From a virus, in the IMG/VR virus record IMGVR_UViG_3300037246_000282, positions 1 to 21,794 of that record: a DNA stretch of 21,794 bases, one strand, 5' to 3'. Both the position numbers and the translations under genes were made by a program. Positions within the stretch are counted from its first letter, which is position 1, and every line of letters starts with the position of its first letter. Below the pieces are notes generated by a model. The model was not told where the DNA came from, did not search any database, and saw only the letters and a list, made by a program, of their open reading frames with translations. This document shows positions 1 through 8,066 of this stretch, one piece after another.

Positions 1-1280
1 TCTTTAAAGTAAACTTGTGAAGCGTATTTGTTGTGAAAGTCTTTTATTTCTTTTTCAGTTGTATCGTCTTGAACTTTAAATTCTAATATTTCATTGTCAT
101 TTGTATTGCCAGGATATCCACTCCCTAAAAATGTATTACCATAACCTCCAGCAGTACCTATAGCTCTTGTAAAAGAAAACACTCCGTTGAAATATACGTC
201 TTGAGTAAGGTTTAGAGGGTCATCTATAATAACAACATCATAAACGACACTAGCAATAATATTAGTCGCTATTGTTTGATATATAGTCGAACCATTATAT
301 AAATCTAAATTATTATTTCTATTTGTTAATAACATATATGGATTTATATTTGTAGGCGATGAACCCGTTGAAAGAATAGGATTGTTTAACTTATTCAACT
401 TAAATCTTATAAACACAGCTTGCTTTTTAGTCTTTGTTATTATTGAAGGCAATTTTACATAGGAACCATCTTTAAACACCATCCCCTCTTTAGTACTTAA
501 AGCCCCAATAATCTCACCATCATTACCATTTCCTGAAAGATCAATAAGCTTTCCACCCTCAGCAGGAATCATATTAGTTGCAAAAACTAAGCCGTCTTTA
601 TTTAATGATACTGGTTTAGGATAATCAAAATTTCTTTTAGTTATTCCCAGTGTGAAATCTTGATTAAGATAGTCTGTAATTTCTTTTACTTCATCCTCTG
701 ATAAAACTCTATCATACATTCTAGTGTTATATATTTTACCCTTAAAAACATTCCCAGGGGAGCCTCTTTCTCCTATTCTACAGTTATATATAGATTGTAC
801 ATCACCTTGGCTTGCTGACATATCTGTTGAATGTTTGTTTATACCATAATTATAAAAGGTTATATTCCCGTCTCTATCACCTGTTATCACGAATAAAAAG
901 TCTTTATCAATCTCAACATCAACTGTTAATAGAAAATAATTATAATCAGTACCTAATATATTTATTTGAAAAAGAAAGCTTCCATCATTTGCTATTTGGA
1001 AATTCCATCCAGGAGTTCCTCCTGAGCTTTTTTTAGATAACATATGCGATGATACTAACTTTTCAGAATTAAAGTGAGAAACAACAGTAAAATCACCAGC
1101 ACCTAAATTAAAGTTATCCCCTAAGTTTAAATGAGAACCACCATCATAAATATGTTCAATACCTTTACTACCTTTTCTACAAGTAATACCATTATTCGTT
1201 AAGGTATTGCCAAGTGCGTCGGAAACATTACCTTTCCTACTACTTACATCTAATATTAAACCCTTGCGAATATCTCCCAT
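1..1280 (-). CDS. Tandem LamG/concanavalin-like domain virion protein, C-terminus cut by window edge
   Basis: An open frame starts with ATG at 1280 and runs off the left edge without a stop, giving 426 visible codons. Two laminin-G/concanavalin-type units can be read. The first spans about residues 8-205 and ends in the typical GKIYNTRMYDRVLSEDEV stretch (residues 181-198). The second starts about residue 228, carries DLSGNGNDGEIIG (247-259), and ends near residue 420. Such beta-sandwich domains usually bind carbohydrate or mediate adhesion, and in phages they occur in tail or receptor-binding accessories. The start overlaps the stop of the 124-aa gene by one base (TAATG), with GAGG about 10 bases upstream. 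It is the last gene visible in the tail-accessory block. The domain class is fairly secure. The role in receptor recognition is inferred. Confidence 0.82.
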   Translation of the reverse strand, partial: MGDIRKGLILDVSSRKGNVSDALGNTLTNNGITCRKGSKGIEHIYDGGSHLNLGDNFNLGAGDFTVVSHFNSEKLVSSHMLSKKSSGGTPGWNFQIANDGSFLFQINILGTDYNYFLLTVDVEIDKDFLFVITGDRDGNITFYNYGINKHSTDMSASQGDVQSIYNCRIGERGSPGNVFKGKIYNTRMYDRVLSEDEVKEITDYLNQDFTLGITKRNFDYPKPVSLNKDGLVFATNMIPAEGGKLIDLSGNGNDGEIIGALSTKEGMVFKDGSYVKLPSIITKTKKQAVFIRFKLNKLNNPILSTGSSPTNINPYMLLTNRNNNLDLYNGSTIYQTIATNIIASVVYDVVIIDDPLNLTQDVYFNGVFSFTRAIGTAGGYGNTFLGSGYPGNTNDNEILEFKVQDDTTEKEIKDFHNKYASQVYFK

Positions 1281-1654
1281 TAAATCATATCCTCAACTAC
1301 AAACGTTGCTTTATACTCCTCAAAACTAGGGGCATCATCTGGTTTTCCATCACTCCATCTAACTATATCTAAAACAACCCGTTCTTTCATATCTGTAGGA
1401 ATAATTTCACTAGAAACACTTTGTACTAAGTCTTCAACTGTACAATCTAAATGCTCTCTTACGTGATTTTGGATTTCTTTTTCAATCCTACCAACTTCTA
1501 ATAAAACCATTTCTATATGCGCATAAGATATATTTAGTTTAGTAAATATCCAGCTTAGAGTTTTTCCACTATCTAAAGCATTATATATTTTTAATAATGT
1601 TTGATTGTCTAAATCTGCCAATACTTTAGTTTGTGTTTTTCTTTTAAATAACAT
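1280..1654 (-). CDS. Conserved-type hypothetical protein, 124 aa
   Basis: I do not recognise the family. The protein starts with a basic stretch (LFKRKTQTK), then a helical segment (about residues 13-60) that could hold a helix-turn-helix-like fold (LDSGKTLSWIFTKLNISYAHIE), then an acidic C-terminal half. The start is well supported: CAGGAG lies 7 bases before the ATG, inside the last codons of the upstream 491-aa gene (GGA GAA TAA), so translation is probably coupled. Its stop overlaps the start of the LamG-type gene. Lying between two virion proteins, it could be a small structural protein, an assembly factor or a tail-fibre chaperone. No function is claimed. Confidence 0.75.
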   Translation of the reverse strand: MLFKRKTQTKVLADLDNQTLLKIYNALDSGKTLSWIFTKLNISYAHIEMVLLEVGRIEKEIQNHVREHLDCTVEDLVQSVSSEIIPTDMKERVVLDIVRWSDGKPDDAPSFEEYKATFVVEDMI

Positions 1655-1656
1655 AT

Positions 1657-3132
1657 TTATTCTCCTGTACTTCTAATATGACCTTGAGCTTGTACTCTAA
1701 AACTTACTAATCCCGATATATCATCTCTTAATTTGATTCTTAAACCCTCTCCAGACCTTAATCTGAAAACAGTTCCTCTTTTATCTTCTCCGCCGAAAGT
1801 TATTCTAAATCTAACCCCCCATACCGTAGATGGAGTTGTCCTATCTGTATATATTAAATCAAATCCTTCAATTGCAATTTCATCATTATTATGAACAGTA
1901 AATGTGTTTTTTATAATACCATTTTTTCTACTAAATGTCATCCCATTTAATAAAGATGGTAAATCACCAAATAATCCATCATTAGGTTGAGTAGCTACTA
2001 TCATAGTACCTGTAATTCTATGTATATCTATTTCAAGCCCACTTGTAGCGCCTACATTAACTTCAAAATCTCTTTCATTTACTGCTGCGCCTGAAGCATC
2101 TACATTCATTTCTCTACTAAGAAATATAACAGTGTCCCCAGCACTAAACGCGAAGTCTAAAGGTGCATCTAATAATAAAGTAGCTGTAGCTGTTGCAACA
2201 GTTGTTAAATTTCCAAAGTAAAACCTATTTTCTCCAGACCCACCAGAAAATATACCTATAGTAGTTCCCACAGGAAGAGTCACAGCAGAACTTAAAGTAA
2301 TTGTTGTGTCATCAATAGCAACTGGATTTAATAATGCGTTTGGTGGTGTCCCTTCTGGTTCTGTAAAATAGAAACCAACAGAATCATTATCTTTTGTGTC
2401 AGTTATTACAACTGGCGGAGATACACTTTCAGCAGAGGCTCCATATCCAAGAGCATAGTCAATTGAAATAGTTGAAGCAGGTGAACCAATTAGAGCTGCT
2501 CTAGTTTGTATGTCAAGATATGATAATGTATTAGAAATATTATAAGTAAGTACCACAGTTTCACTTTGATTTGGAAAACAATATGTTTGCTGTCCTTTTA
2601 GTGGTAAGTCATATGAAATCAAATCATCTTCAGTTTTTTTGGCTAATATTTTGAATTCAGCACGGTCTGCTGCAGTCCCTTCTGTAAAGCTTAAAAAAAT
2701 AGTTAATGTAGTGAAGTTTTCAGCACTTACAGTATTTCCTTGTTTTATCCAATCCGTATTTGAAACCCCAATATCAGAATCAGTAACAAGAGATTGAGCT
2801 GGCAGTTGTTTAGCCCATGCTGGAGTTATAGTCGCTGTTCTTTGAGCTTGTAAGTCATAGTCAGTAGTCACCTCACCAATATTAAAATCTATTGCAAGGT
2901 TATCAGCGTCATCCATTGAAGATGTATCAAAAGTTAATGTTAAAACATTACTCGCAATAGGGCCTCCTAAAGAAGGTTTATTAAATTGATATATAATCTT
3001 ATTATCTGTTACGTTTGTAATAAGTCTTATTTGTTCTAACTGAACCGTCCCCAAATCTGAGAATGTTATTGTCCCTGCGGCGGCATCAAATTCTGCACTA
3101 CCCTTATCAACTCCTACTAATATATTACTCAT
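1657..3132 (-). CDS. Beta-rich virion structural protein, 491 aa
   Basis: A long Ser/Thr/Asp-rich, beta-prone protein without transmembrane segments. The N-terminus (residues 1-75: NILVGVDKGSAEFDAAAGTI, then ITNVTDNKIIYQF and LTFDTSSM) has the look of a widespread phage structural-protein N-domain. Residues about 275-340 form a small beta module (TITLSSAVTLPVGTTIGIF ... AGDTVIFL) that resembles segments in the adaptor and tail-fibre proteins here. The C-terminal part (about 345-487) is a further beta domain ending in LRDDISGLVSFRVQAQGHI. A strong AGGAG lies 7 bases before the ATG, in a 17-base initiation region identical to those of the coat gene and the 207-aa gene. It is likely an exposed head or tail accessory protein. 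The exact role is unknown. Confidence 0.82.
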   Translation of the reverse strand: MSNILVGVDKGSAEFDAAAGTITFSDLGTVQLEQIRLITNVTDNKIIYQFNKPSLGGPIASNVLTLTFDTSSMDDADNLAIDFNIGEVTTDYDLQAQRTATITPAWAKQLPAQSLVTDSDIGVSNTDWIKQGNTVSAENFTTLTIFLSFTEGTAADRAEFKILAKKTEDDLISYDLPLKGQQTYCFPNQSETVVLTYNISNTLSYLDIQTRAALIGSPASTISIDYALGYGASAESVSPPVVITDTKDNDSVGFYFTEPEGTPPNALLNPVAIDDTTITLSSAVTLPVGTTIGIFSGGSGENRFYFGNLTTVATATATLLLDAPLDFAFSAGDTVIFLSREMNVDASGAAVNERDFEVNVGATSGLEIDIHRITGTMIVATQPNDGLFGDLPSLLNGMTFSRKNGIIKNTFTVHNNDEIAIEGFDLIYTDRTTPSTVWGVRFRITFGGEDKRGTVFRLRSGEGLRIKLRDDISGLVSFRVQAQGHIRSTGE

Positions 3133-3142
3133 TGTTATTCTC

Positions 3143-3607
3143 CTATAATGCTATTGCGTATGGAATAGGGTCTTCAACAACCTCTTCCCAATTTGTTGCG
3201 TCTAAATCTGGTGCTGTACTTATTGTTGTCCCAGTTGTATTGCGATAAAGAATCCCGTCATAAACCAAAACGTCTTTTATATTTATATCTACACCAATAC
3301 TTAAAAAGTTAGTCCACTCTCCATCCTGTATGTTTACTAAAGTAGCGGCGTCTTCTGCAAAAGTAACTTGCAAGGGAATTGATTCCCAAGTGATTCCATC
3401 TGAGATATAAGTTCCCTTTGGATGTGCATAAACAGTTTTTAATGGAGTTCTCCAATCCCAACTACCACCAGAATTTTCAGCAACATAATAGATGTCATCT
3501 TTATTAGATAGACCTGGGGTTGGTAGGTTGGCATAAACGTCAACTCTACCATTTATTAAACTAGCCAATTCTATTGCTGTAATACCCTTAATAACTGTTG
3601 TAACCAT
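3143..3607 (-). CDS. Small virion/tail accessory protein with carbohydrate-binding-like segment, 154 aa
   Basis: The protein has two short aromatic-rich modules. The first, about residues 22-80, includes ANLPTPGLSNKDDIYYVAEN and SDGITWESI, a pattern common in phage tail proteins. The second, about residues 112-145, includes DVLVYDGILYRNTTGTT and DLDATNWEEV. The second resembles the short chitin-binding type (CBM5/12-like) repeats often found at the ends of phage fibres: a Y-x-G-x-x-Y core followed by a W. AGGAG stands 6 bases before the ATG. It sits between two beta-rich virion genes with short gaps, and its TAG stop lies next to the ribosome binding site of the 491-aa gene. It is probably a fibre or decoration component. 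The resemblance is from pattern recognition only. Confidence 0.75.
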   Translation of the reverse strand: MVTTVIKGITAIELASLINGRVDVYANLPTPGLSNKDDIYYVAENSGGSWDWRTPLKTVYAHPKGTYISDGITWESIPLQVTFAEDAATLVNIQDGEWTNFLSIGVDINIKDVLVYDGILYRNTTGTTISTAPDLDATNWEEVVEDPIPYAIAL

Positions 3608-3617
3608 CTGTTATCTC

Positions 3618-4241
3618 CTAGTTAGCGTTGTAAGGTGCTAAATCTAAGTAAACCTTAGCTCCTGCTGTGAATGTATTGAAAACAACTCTCATAGCCAAAG
3701 GATTAAATGCGAAATTTGTATTTCCACCAACTGCAACTGCTACAAAAGAAGAATCATCGTGGTCTTTCCAATTAATTACAGCATCTTTGTTTTGTATTTC
3801 AGAAAATGTATTTTGTAATGTATAATTTACAGTTCCAGTTACCGAAGTAGCAATACCTGTCGATTCAGCTCTATGATTTAGAGGAATAGGTAGAGCATAA
3901 ATAACACCCGCCACAGTTCCTAATTTCATAGTATCAGTTCCAATAGTTTCCGATGGAGTTATTGATTGGATTTTATGTCCTGGGTTTGTTATAGCAACTG
4001 TTAATGATGCACCTGGCATATTTTTAGTTTCAGTTACTTTTCTGTTATTTTCATCAAAATAAACAATTGTAAATGTTTTTGACGAATGGTCTACTGCACT
4101 ATTATTAGTTAATAGTAAAGAATGTGCCATTTCATCTGATGTTTTAGTGTTTTCCAGTGTCCATATAGCGCCTGTCATTGCAGAAGCAAACTCTGTTGCG
4201 TTAGCCACTACGGGCGTATATGTTTTGTGTTTTTGTCTCAT
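3618..4241 (-). CDS. Hypothetical virion protein, 207 aa, with a strong coat-like translation start
   Basis: I do not recognise the family. The protein is Thr/Ala/Asn-rich with alternating beta-prone stretches (FTIVYFDENNRKV, GTVNYTLQNTF, AMRVVFNTFTAGAKVYLDLA) and no hydrophobic helix, as expected for a virion surface protein. Its ribosome binding site is AAAAGGAGAATAACA before ATGAG, the same initiation region used by the coat gene and the 491-aa gene, which suggests high expression. It lies between the Lys-rich 67-aa gene and the 154-aa gene. An abundant structural or decoration protein is a reasonable inference, but the sequence does not establish it. Confidence 0.75.
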   Translation of the reverse strand: MRQKHKTYTPVVANATEFASAMTGAIWTLENTKTSDEMAHSLLLTNNSAVDHSSKTFTIVYFDENNRKVTETKNMPGASLTVAITNPGHKIQSITPSETIGTDTMKLGTVAGVIYALPIPLNHRAESTGIATSVTGTVNYTLQNTFSEIQNKDAVINWKDHDDSSFVAVAVGGNTNFAFNPLAMRVVFNTFTAGAKVYLDLAPYNAN

Positions 4242-4262
4242 TGTTATTCTCCTTTTATTATT

Positions 4263-4466
4263 TTAGAATTTTTTTGTAAATTTTAGTCCTATGTAAACGC
4301 CTTTTTTAGTTTTATTTTTCCCGGTCCTACAATCTTTTGCTTTTATTTTATCTTTTTTAACTATTAAAGCAATCTCATTATTTTTCTTAGTCTTAATATA
4401 TAATGGATTCTTTTTATTTTTAATATAAGATTTAATTCTTCTTTTTGCCTCTTTTTTATTTGTCAT
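4263..4466 (-). CDS. Very Lys-rich basic small protein, 67 aa
   Basis: The protein has 22 Lys and 3 Arg against 4 acidic residues in 67 positions, so it is strongly positive along its whole length. It has a short hydrophobic core (NEIALIVKK, GVYIGLKF) that could form a small beta sheet. AAGGA lies about 10 bases before the ATG and overlaps the end of the upstream 71-aa gene (CCA AAG GAA TAA). Such charge suggests binding to nucleic acid or to an acidic surface, but no known fold is recognised. A basic protein within tail genes is unexpected. Its AT-rich lysine codons fit the rest of the window, so it does not look foreign. Confidence 0.6.
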   Translation of the reverse strand: MTNKKEAKRRIKSYIKNKKNPLYIKTKKNNEIALIVKKDKIKAKDCRTGKNKTKKGVYIGLKFTKKF

Positions 4467-4471
4467 AGATT

Positions 4472-4687
4472 TTATTCCTTTGGAAATTGTATTTTTATTG
4501 CAGCAACCTTATCTTGCCAAGCTTCTAAACCGTTTTCAGTTATAAATTCTATTTGTTCAGCTAAAGAGCCATAAGCCTCAGTTCTTAACTGACTATATGT
4601 TTTTTTTAGTGCTATTGACTCATCGTAAGCTATCGCCTCTTCTGTAGTCATCTTTTCTAAACCTTTTTTAGTTCTTCTATATTCCAT
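4472..4687 (-). CDS. Small conserved phage protein (XkdW-like C-terminal motif), 71 aa
   Basis: I chose the ATG at 4687 (MEYRRTKKGLEK) over a longer in-frame ATG at 4747. AAGGA sits 8 bases before 4687, and the longer form would overlap the tail-fibre gene by more than 40 bases with an unconvincing N-terminus. The C-terminal half (about residues 40-71: AYGSLAEQIEFITENGLEAW, then IKIQFPKE) has the R-x-x-AYGS-x-x-EQ...W...IK...PK pattern seen in small proteins next to tail-fibre genes of many phages. It lies directly downstream of the tail fibre, which fits a small tail or assembly accessory. The biochemical role of this family is not known to me. Confidence 0.75.
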   Translation of the reverse strand: MEYRRTKKGLEKMTTEEAIAYDESIALKKTYSQLRTEAYGSLAEQIEFITENGLEAWQDKVAAIKIQFPKE

Positions 4688-4703
4688 AATTTGTTCCTTT
4701 TTT

Positions 4704-6098
4704 TTAAATCCTATAGTCTGTGTATCCGTATGTGCGGATTGATACAATATCCCAAGTCCCTGTTACGCTTGACTTTACATAAAATTTACTTTCAACTATA
4801 TTCAAAAAGTGGGTCTCTAGATTAGTAGGTGTGGTAGCACTAGTTTGAACATTACAATTTTGTAGAGATAGGGTTGTTGGGAAGCTATCTGTTGTTGGAG
4901 ATACCTGAGCAAATCTATCCCCGCTCCTATTAAACATACAATGCACTTTCGCTCTTATATGAGTACTATTAGGCACTGATATATTATATCCAATTCCAGC
5001 TTCACTAGACGCTGTTGAGGTGCTATCTAGTATATTTTTAACATATTCTATCTCGCAGCCATTACCCTCTATTTCAGTAGATTTAAATTCAATTAAATTT
5101 GCAGCACTATCATTTATAAATGAAAATATTCTTCTATAAAATAAATAACCATCTGTAACTATGTTTGAGTCTGCTAATAAGTTTTCTGCATTAGGTTGTG
5201 TGTCGTATCCAGAATCTACAGTTCCATCAGTTTTATTAATAACAAACATATGATAAGTAGCATTAGGAGCTAATCCGTTCTTTTGGACATTATCACCAGA
5301 TACATCAATCGAAAACGCAGATTCTAAAGTTGCAGTGGTATCATTTGTAATATCAGTTATCATTCTATATTCTGCATTAGAACTTGAATAAAGAACGTCC
5401 CCTACTTTAAACTCAGTTTGAAACAAAGAACTTGTACCAGTTACCGCTGTTCCTGTCGTATTAAACGTTCCTGTTTTTGTTACTGTTTGAGGCATACCAC
5501 CCATATCTGTTCCAGCTTGCCATACAGCATCAGTTTGTTTTGTTATTTCTGTTTCTAAGTTTATGTCGCCGTCATTTGTTGCATTTCTACAAGTTCCTGT
5601 GCTAATAGTAATATCGTGGTCTGTATCTGCCGCATTACTTGGAATTAAATTATAAATAAACCCTTGTGGTGTGATAATAGTGTTAGCTAACGCATTTTTT
5701 ATAGCAAAAGGTGTAACAGCTCTTTCGTTATCTGTACCTTGAATAACTTCTTCAGTAGTAGCCAACTCAACAACACCTTGATAAGTAGTTGTCGCTTGTT
5801 GCTTAATATCATCAAATAGAACCTCGTTTGTGAAGTCATAATTATCTACTGTTTTAATAGTAACGTCATCTGCATCAGTTAATATTATCTTATAGCTTAG
5901 TTTTTGCATATACATTGTTGGGAATCTTCCGTCCGAATCTGCTACAACAGGATTGCTTAACGGTGTAGTTAAACTTGAATCTGCATATACATTTTGAAAG
6001 TTAGTAGTCCCAGCTTCGTAGAAGTTTAATTTACCACCACTAATCGGCTCTCCGTTAGTGTCATAGTATGCTATGAATGGATTTAAAAATTTAGTCAT
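4704..6098 (-). CDS. Tail fibre / tailspike protein with particle-binding N-terminal domain, 464 aa
   Basis: Residues 5-92 (NPFIAYYDTNGEPISGGKL, YADSSLTTPLSNPVV, DGRFPTMYM) match the N-terminal virion-attachment domain common in podoviral tail fibres and tailspikes. Residues 106-137 carry a classic tail-fibre repeat (GVVELATTEEVIQGT, AVTPFAIKNAL). Residues about 208-270 form a small beta module (GTAVTGTSSLFQTEFKVGD). The rest is beta-prone, and no enzymatic motif is evident. It follows the ejection-protein genes, the place of tailspike gene 9 in P22, but is shorter than P22 gp9 (about 667 aa). The ribosome binding site AGGAGA lies in the last codons of the upstream gene. Host-receptor binding is inferred from the domain and position. 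Confidence 0.88.
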   Translation of the reverse strand: MTKFLNPFIAYYDTNGEPISGGKLNFYEAGTTNFQNVYADSSLTTPLSNPVVADSDGRFPTMYMQKLSYKIILTDADDVTIKTVDNYDFTNEVLFDDIKQQATTTYQGVVELATTEEVIQGTDNERAVTPFAIKNALANTIITPQGFIYNLIPSNAADTDHDITISTGTCRNATNDGDINLETEITKQTDAVWQAGTDMGGMPQTVTKTGTFNTTGTAVTGTSSLFQTEFKVGDVLYSSSNAEYRMITDITNDTTATLESAFSIDVSGDNVQKNGLAPNATYHMFVINKTDGTVDSGYDTQPNAENLLADSNIVTDGYLFYRRIFSFINDSAANLIEFKSTEIEGNGCEIEYVKNILDSTSTASSEAGIGYNISVPNSTHIRAKVHCMFNRSGDRFAQVSPTTDSFPTTLSLQNCNVQTSATTPTNLETHFLNIVESKFYVKSSVTGTWDIVSIRTYGYTDYRI

Positions 6099-8066
6099 TT
6101 ATTCGTCTCCTATAATGTTTGAACCATAAGCACCTGATTGAGATGCTAGAATTGATTTAAGGAACGGGTCTAATTGTCTTGTTCCACTTAAGATATTTTC
6201 TGCTCCGCCTCTTGCCATTTGATTAAGTCCTAGCATAGCTCCACCGCCCACCGCTCCAGCTCCGAAAGCTAAAGGTGCAGATACCGCCCCACCAACTCCT
6301 AGCGCAGCAGTTGCCGCTATGTTTCTTGGAGTCATAGCTTCTTTAACCGCCTTAGCACCTGATTTATAAGCTAATTTCTTGTCTATCGATTTGTTTATTA
6401 ACTGAAGATTTTTATATACTCCAGATTCTTTTTCTAATACGCTTTGCATTCCATCTGCTATTTCTTCACCAAACTCACTTTTAATTGAGTCATAATTTTG
6501 GAAAGTATCTAATCCTTCTGCGAAGTTTCTTGACATTCTTCCTTTTAATGAAGTCATATTTTCTGCTATTTTCTTTTTAGAAATAGATTTAGCATAATTA
6601 GTATTAATATTTGCATAATCTCCGCCTAACTCTTCAAAGTGAGTGTTTATTTGTTTTTTAAGAGTATCAGCATATCCACTATTTGCAGTGTTTTTTCTAC
6701 CTTCTTCTGCTAGTTTGCTCTTTACGTCTTGCATAACTGCCACTGAATTTTTAGGTAATTTTTTAAGCTGAGGATTATCCTTTATTGCTCTTATATATGC
6801 TGTGTTTGCTACTCTATCTAAATCTTTATCTCCAACATTAAAAACATCATCCATCAAGTCTTTTCCAACAGATTTACTTTTATTAGTGTCAAACCAACCT
6901 TGATAATCTTTTTTAGCTACCTTTTGTAAACCTTCAACATCATCCACACCGAAAGTATTAAGAACTGATTTTTGTACTCTACTAGGAGTGTTCTTTAATT
7001 CTTGAACTATCTTAGGTCTTGCTTTACTAGCAATCGCCTTACTAACATCAATCCCTTGAGATACTTTACTTGTTAATTTTTCATCACTTGCAATTTCTAA
7101 AATAGTTTTTGCAGGTGTTTTAGTTGTAGTTAAATGTCTTGCAAGATAAACAGCGTTATCTTTTACTTTTTCTGGAATACCTTTTTCAACAAGCTTTCCA
7201 GTTCCTTTAAGAACCTTACCAACCCCTTTAGCCAATGCAGGTGAAACAACACCCAGTCCAGCGCCTAAGGCAGTTGAAGCTATATCTCCATCTGATTCAC
7301 CAAAAGCACCTAATGCTCCAGCGCCAGCTCTTCCACCCATTGAAGCGGTTGCCCCTAATGCTTTACTTCCTATTAGCTTACCAACACCAGAGCCTCCCAT
7401 TACTGAACCTGCTATTCTAGCCATAGTTTCTGCAGTTCTTGCTTCAGGTGGCATTTGTTCATATTCTGCGTCTATTTCTGCCATAACTTCTTCATAAGAT
7501 TTGTCAGTCAACCCAGCTCTTATACCAGCTTCTATTTCGTCTGCAAATCCACCAGCCAATCCTAATGAAGCAGCGTCTAATGCAAATTTTCCACCAGACC
7601 TTAGTGCATTTTTAACATTTACAGGGTCTATTAATTCTTTTCCAAACTCAGACATAATCCCTGGTTGGTTTTCTAAACCTTGTTTTGAACTTATTAATCC
7701 AGTTACATCTTCAGGTGTCATTTGTCTTCCGTAAGCTTGTTGTATTGCTTCAGGGTTTAATCCTGCTTGTTGTAAAGCTTGAATGTTTTGAGGGTCTAAT
7801 GGTTGTATTTCTTGAACAGGAGCAATAGGTTGTTGAACTGTTTCAATAGGAGCTTCTGTAGATACTTGAGCCTCCTGAGGTGCTTGAATACCTAAATCAT
7901 AACCTTTATCCGATAAAAATTGCATAGCCTTTTCTTTAGGCATACCAGAAGCTTTCGCTTTCTTCATAAAATTTCTTGCTTTATCGTCTAATTTCTTTTT
8001 TATCTTTGATACCAAGCTTTCTTCTTTGAGAAGCAATATTTCTTTTCTTTTGTTGTATAAAAGCAT
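6099..8066 (-). CDS. DNA ejection protein (P22 gp16 position), up to 655 aa
   Basis: A large internal virion protein, near P22 gp16 in length (about 609 aa) and third in the ejection block. The N-terminus is basic. Residues about 70-125 are Gln/Pro-rich. There are several Ala/Gly-rich hydrophobic stretches (DAASLGLAGGFADEIEAG, GGRAGAGALGAFG, near the C-terminus AATAALGVGGAVSAPLAFG), typical of proteins ejected to span the envelope. The start is uncertain. The ATG at 8066 overlaps the previous gene by 86 bases and has no clear ribosome binding site. Alternatives in frame are TTG at 8015 and ATG at 7967, the latter 14 bases past the upstream stop; neither has a good site. The function is inferred from position and composition. 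Confidence 0.82.
   Translation of the reverse strand: MLLYNKRKEILLLKEESLVSKIKKKLDDKARNFMKKAKASGMPKEKAMQFLSDKGYDLGIQAPQEAQVSTEAPIETVQQPIAPVQEIQPLDPQNIQALQQAGLNPEAIQQAYGRQMTPEDVTGLISSKQGLENQPGIMSEFGKELIDPVNVKNALRSGGKFALDAASLGLAGGFADEIEAGIRAGLTDKSYEEVMAEIDAEYEQMPPEARTAETMARIAGSVMGGSGVGKLIGSKALGATASMGGRAGAGALGAFGESDGDIASTALGAGLGVVSPALAKGVGKVLKGTGKLVEKGIPEKVKDNAVYLARHLTTTKTPAKTILEIASDEKLTSKVSQGIDVSKAIASKARPKIVQELKNTPSRVQKSVLNTFGVDDVEGLQKVAKKDYQGWFDTNKSKSVGKDLMDDVFNVGDKDLDRVANTAYIRAIKDNPQLKKLPKNSVAVMQDVKSKLAEEGRKNTANSGYADTLKKQINTHFEELGGDYANINTNYAKSISKKKIAENMTSLKGRMSRNFAEGLDTFQNYDSIKSEFGEEIADGMQSVLEKESGVYKNLQLINKSIDKKLAYKSGAKAVKEAMTPRNIAATAALGVGGAVSAPLAFGAGAVGGGAMLGLNQMARGGAENILSGTRQLDPFLKSILASQSGAYGSNIIGDE

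Noticed and set aside
812-1036. 74-codon open frame on the plus strand
   Set aside because: It is antisense to the LamG-type gene, which is open over the full 1280 bases on the minus strand with clear domain signals.
1280-1654. 124-aa protein as a DNA-binding regulator
   Set aside because: The helix-turn-helix resemblance is weak, and the gene lies among virion genes, so no regulatory function is claimed.
4472-4747. Longer start (ATG 4747) for the 71-aa gene
   Set aside because: It would overlap the tail-fibre gene by 44 bases, and the ribosome binding site supports the ATG at 4687.
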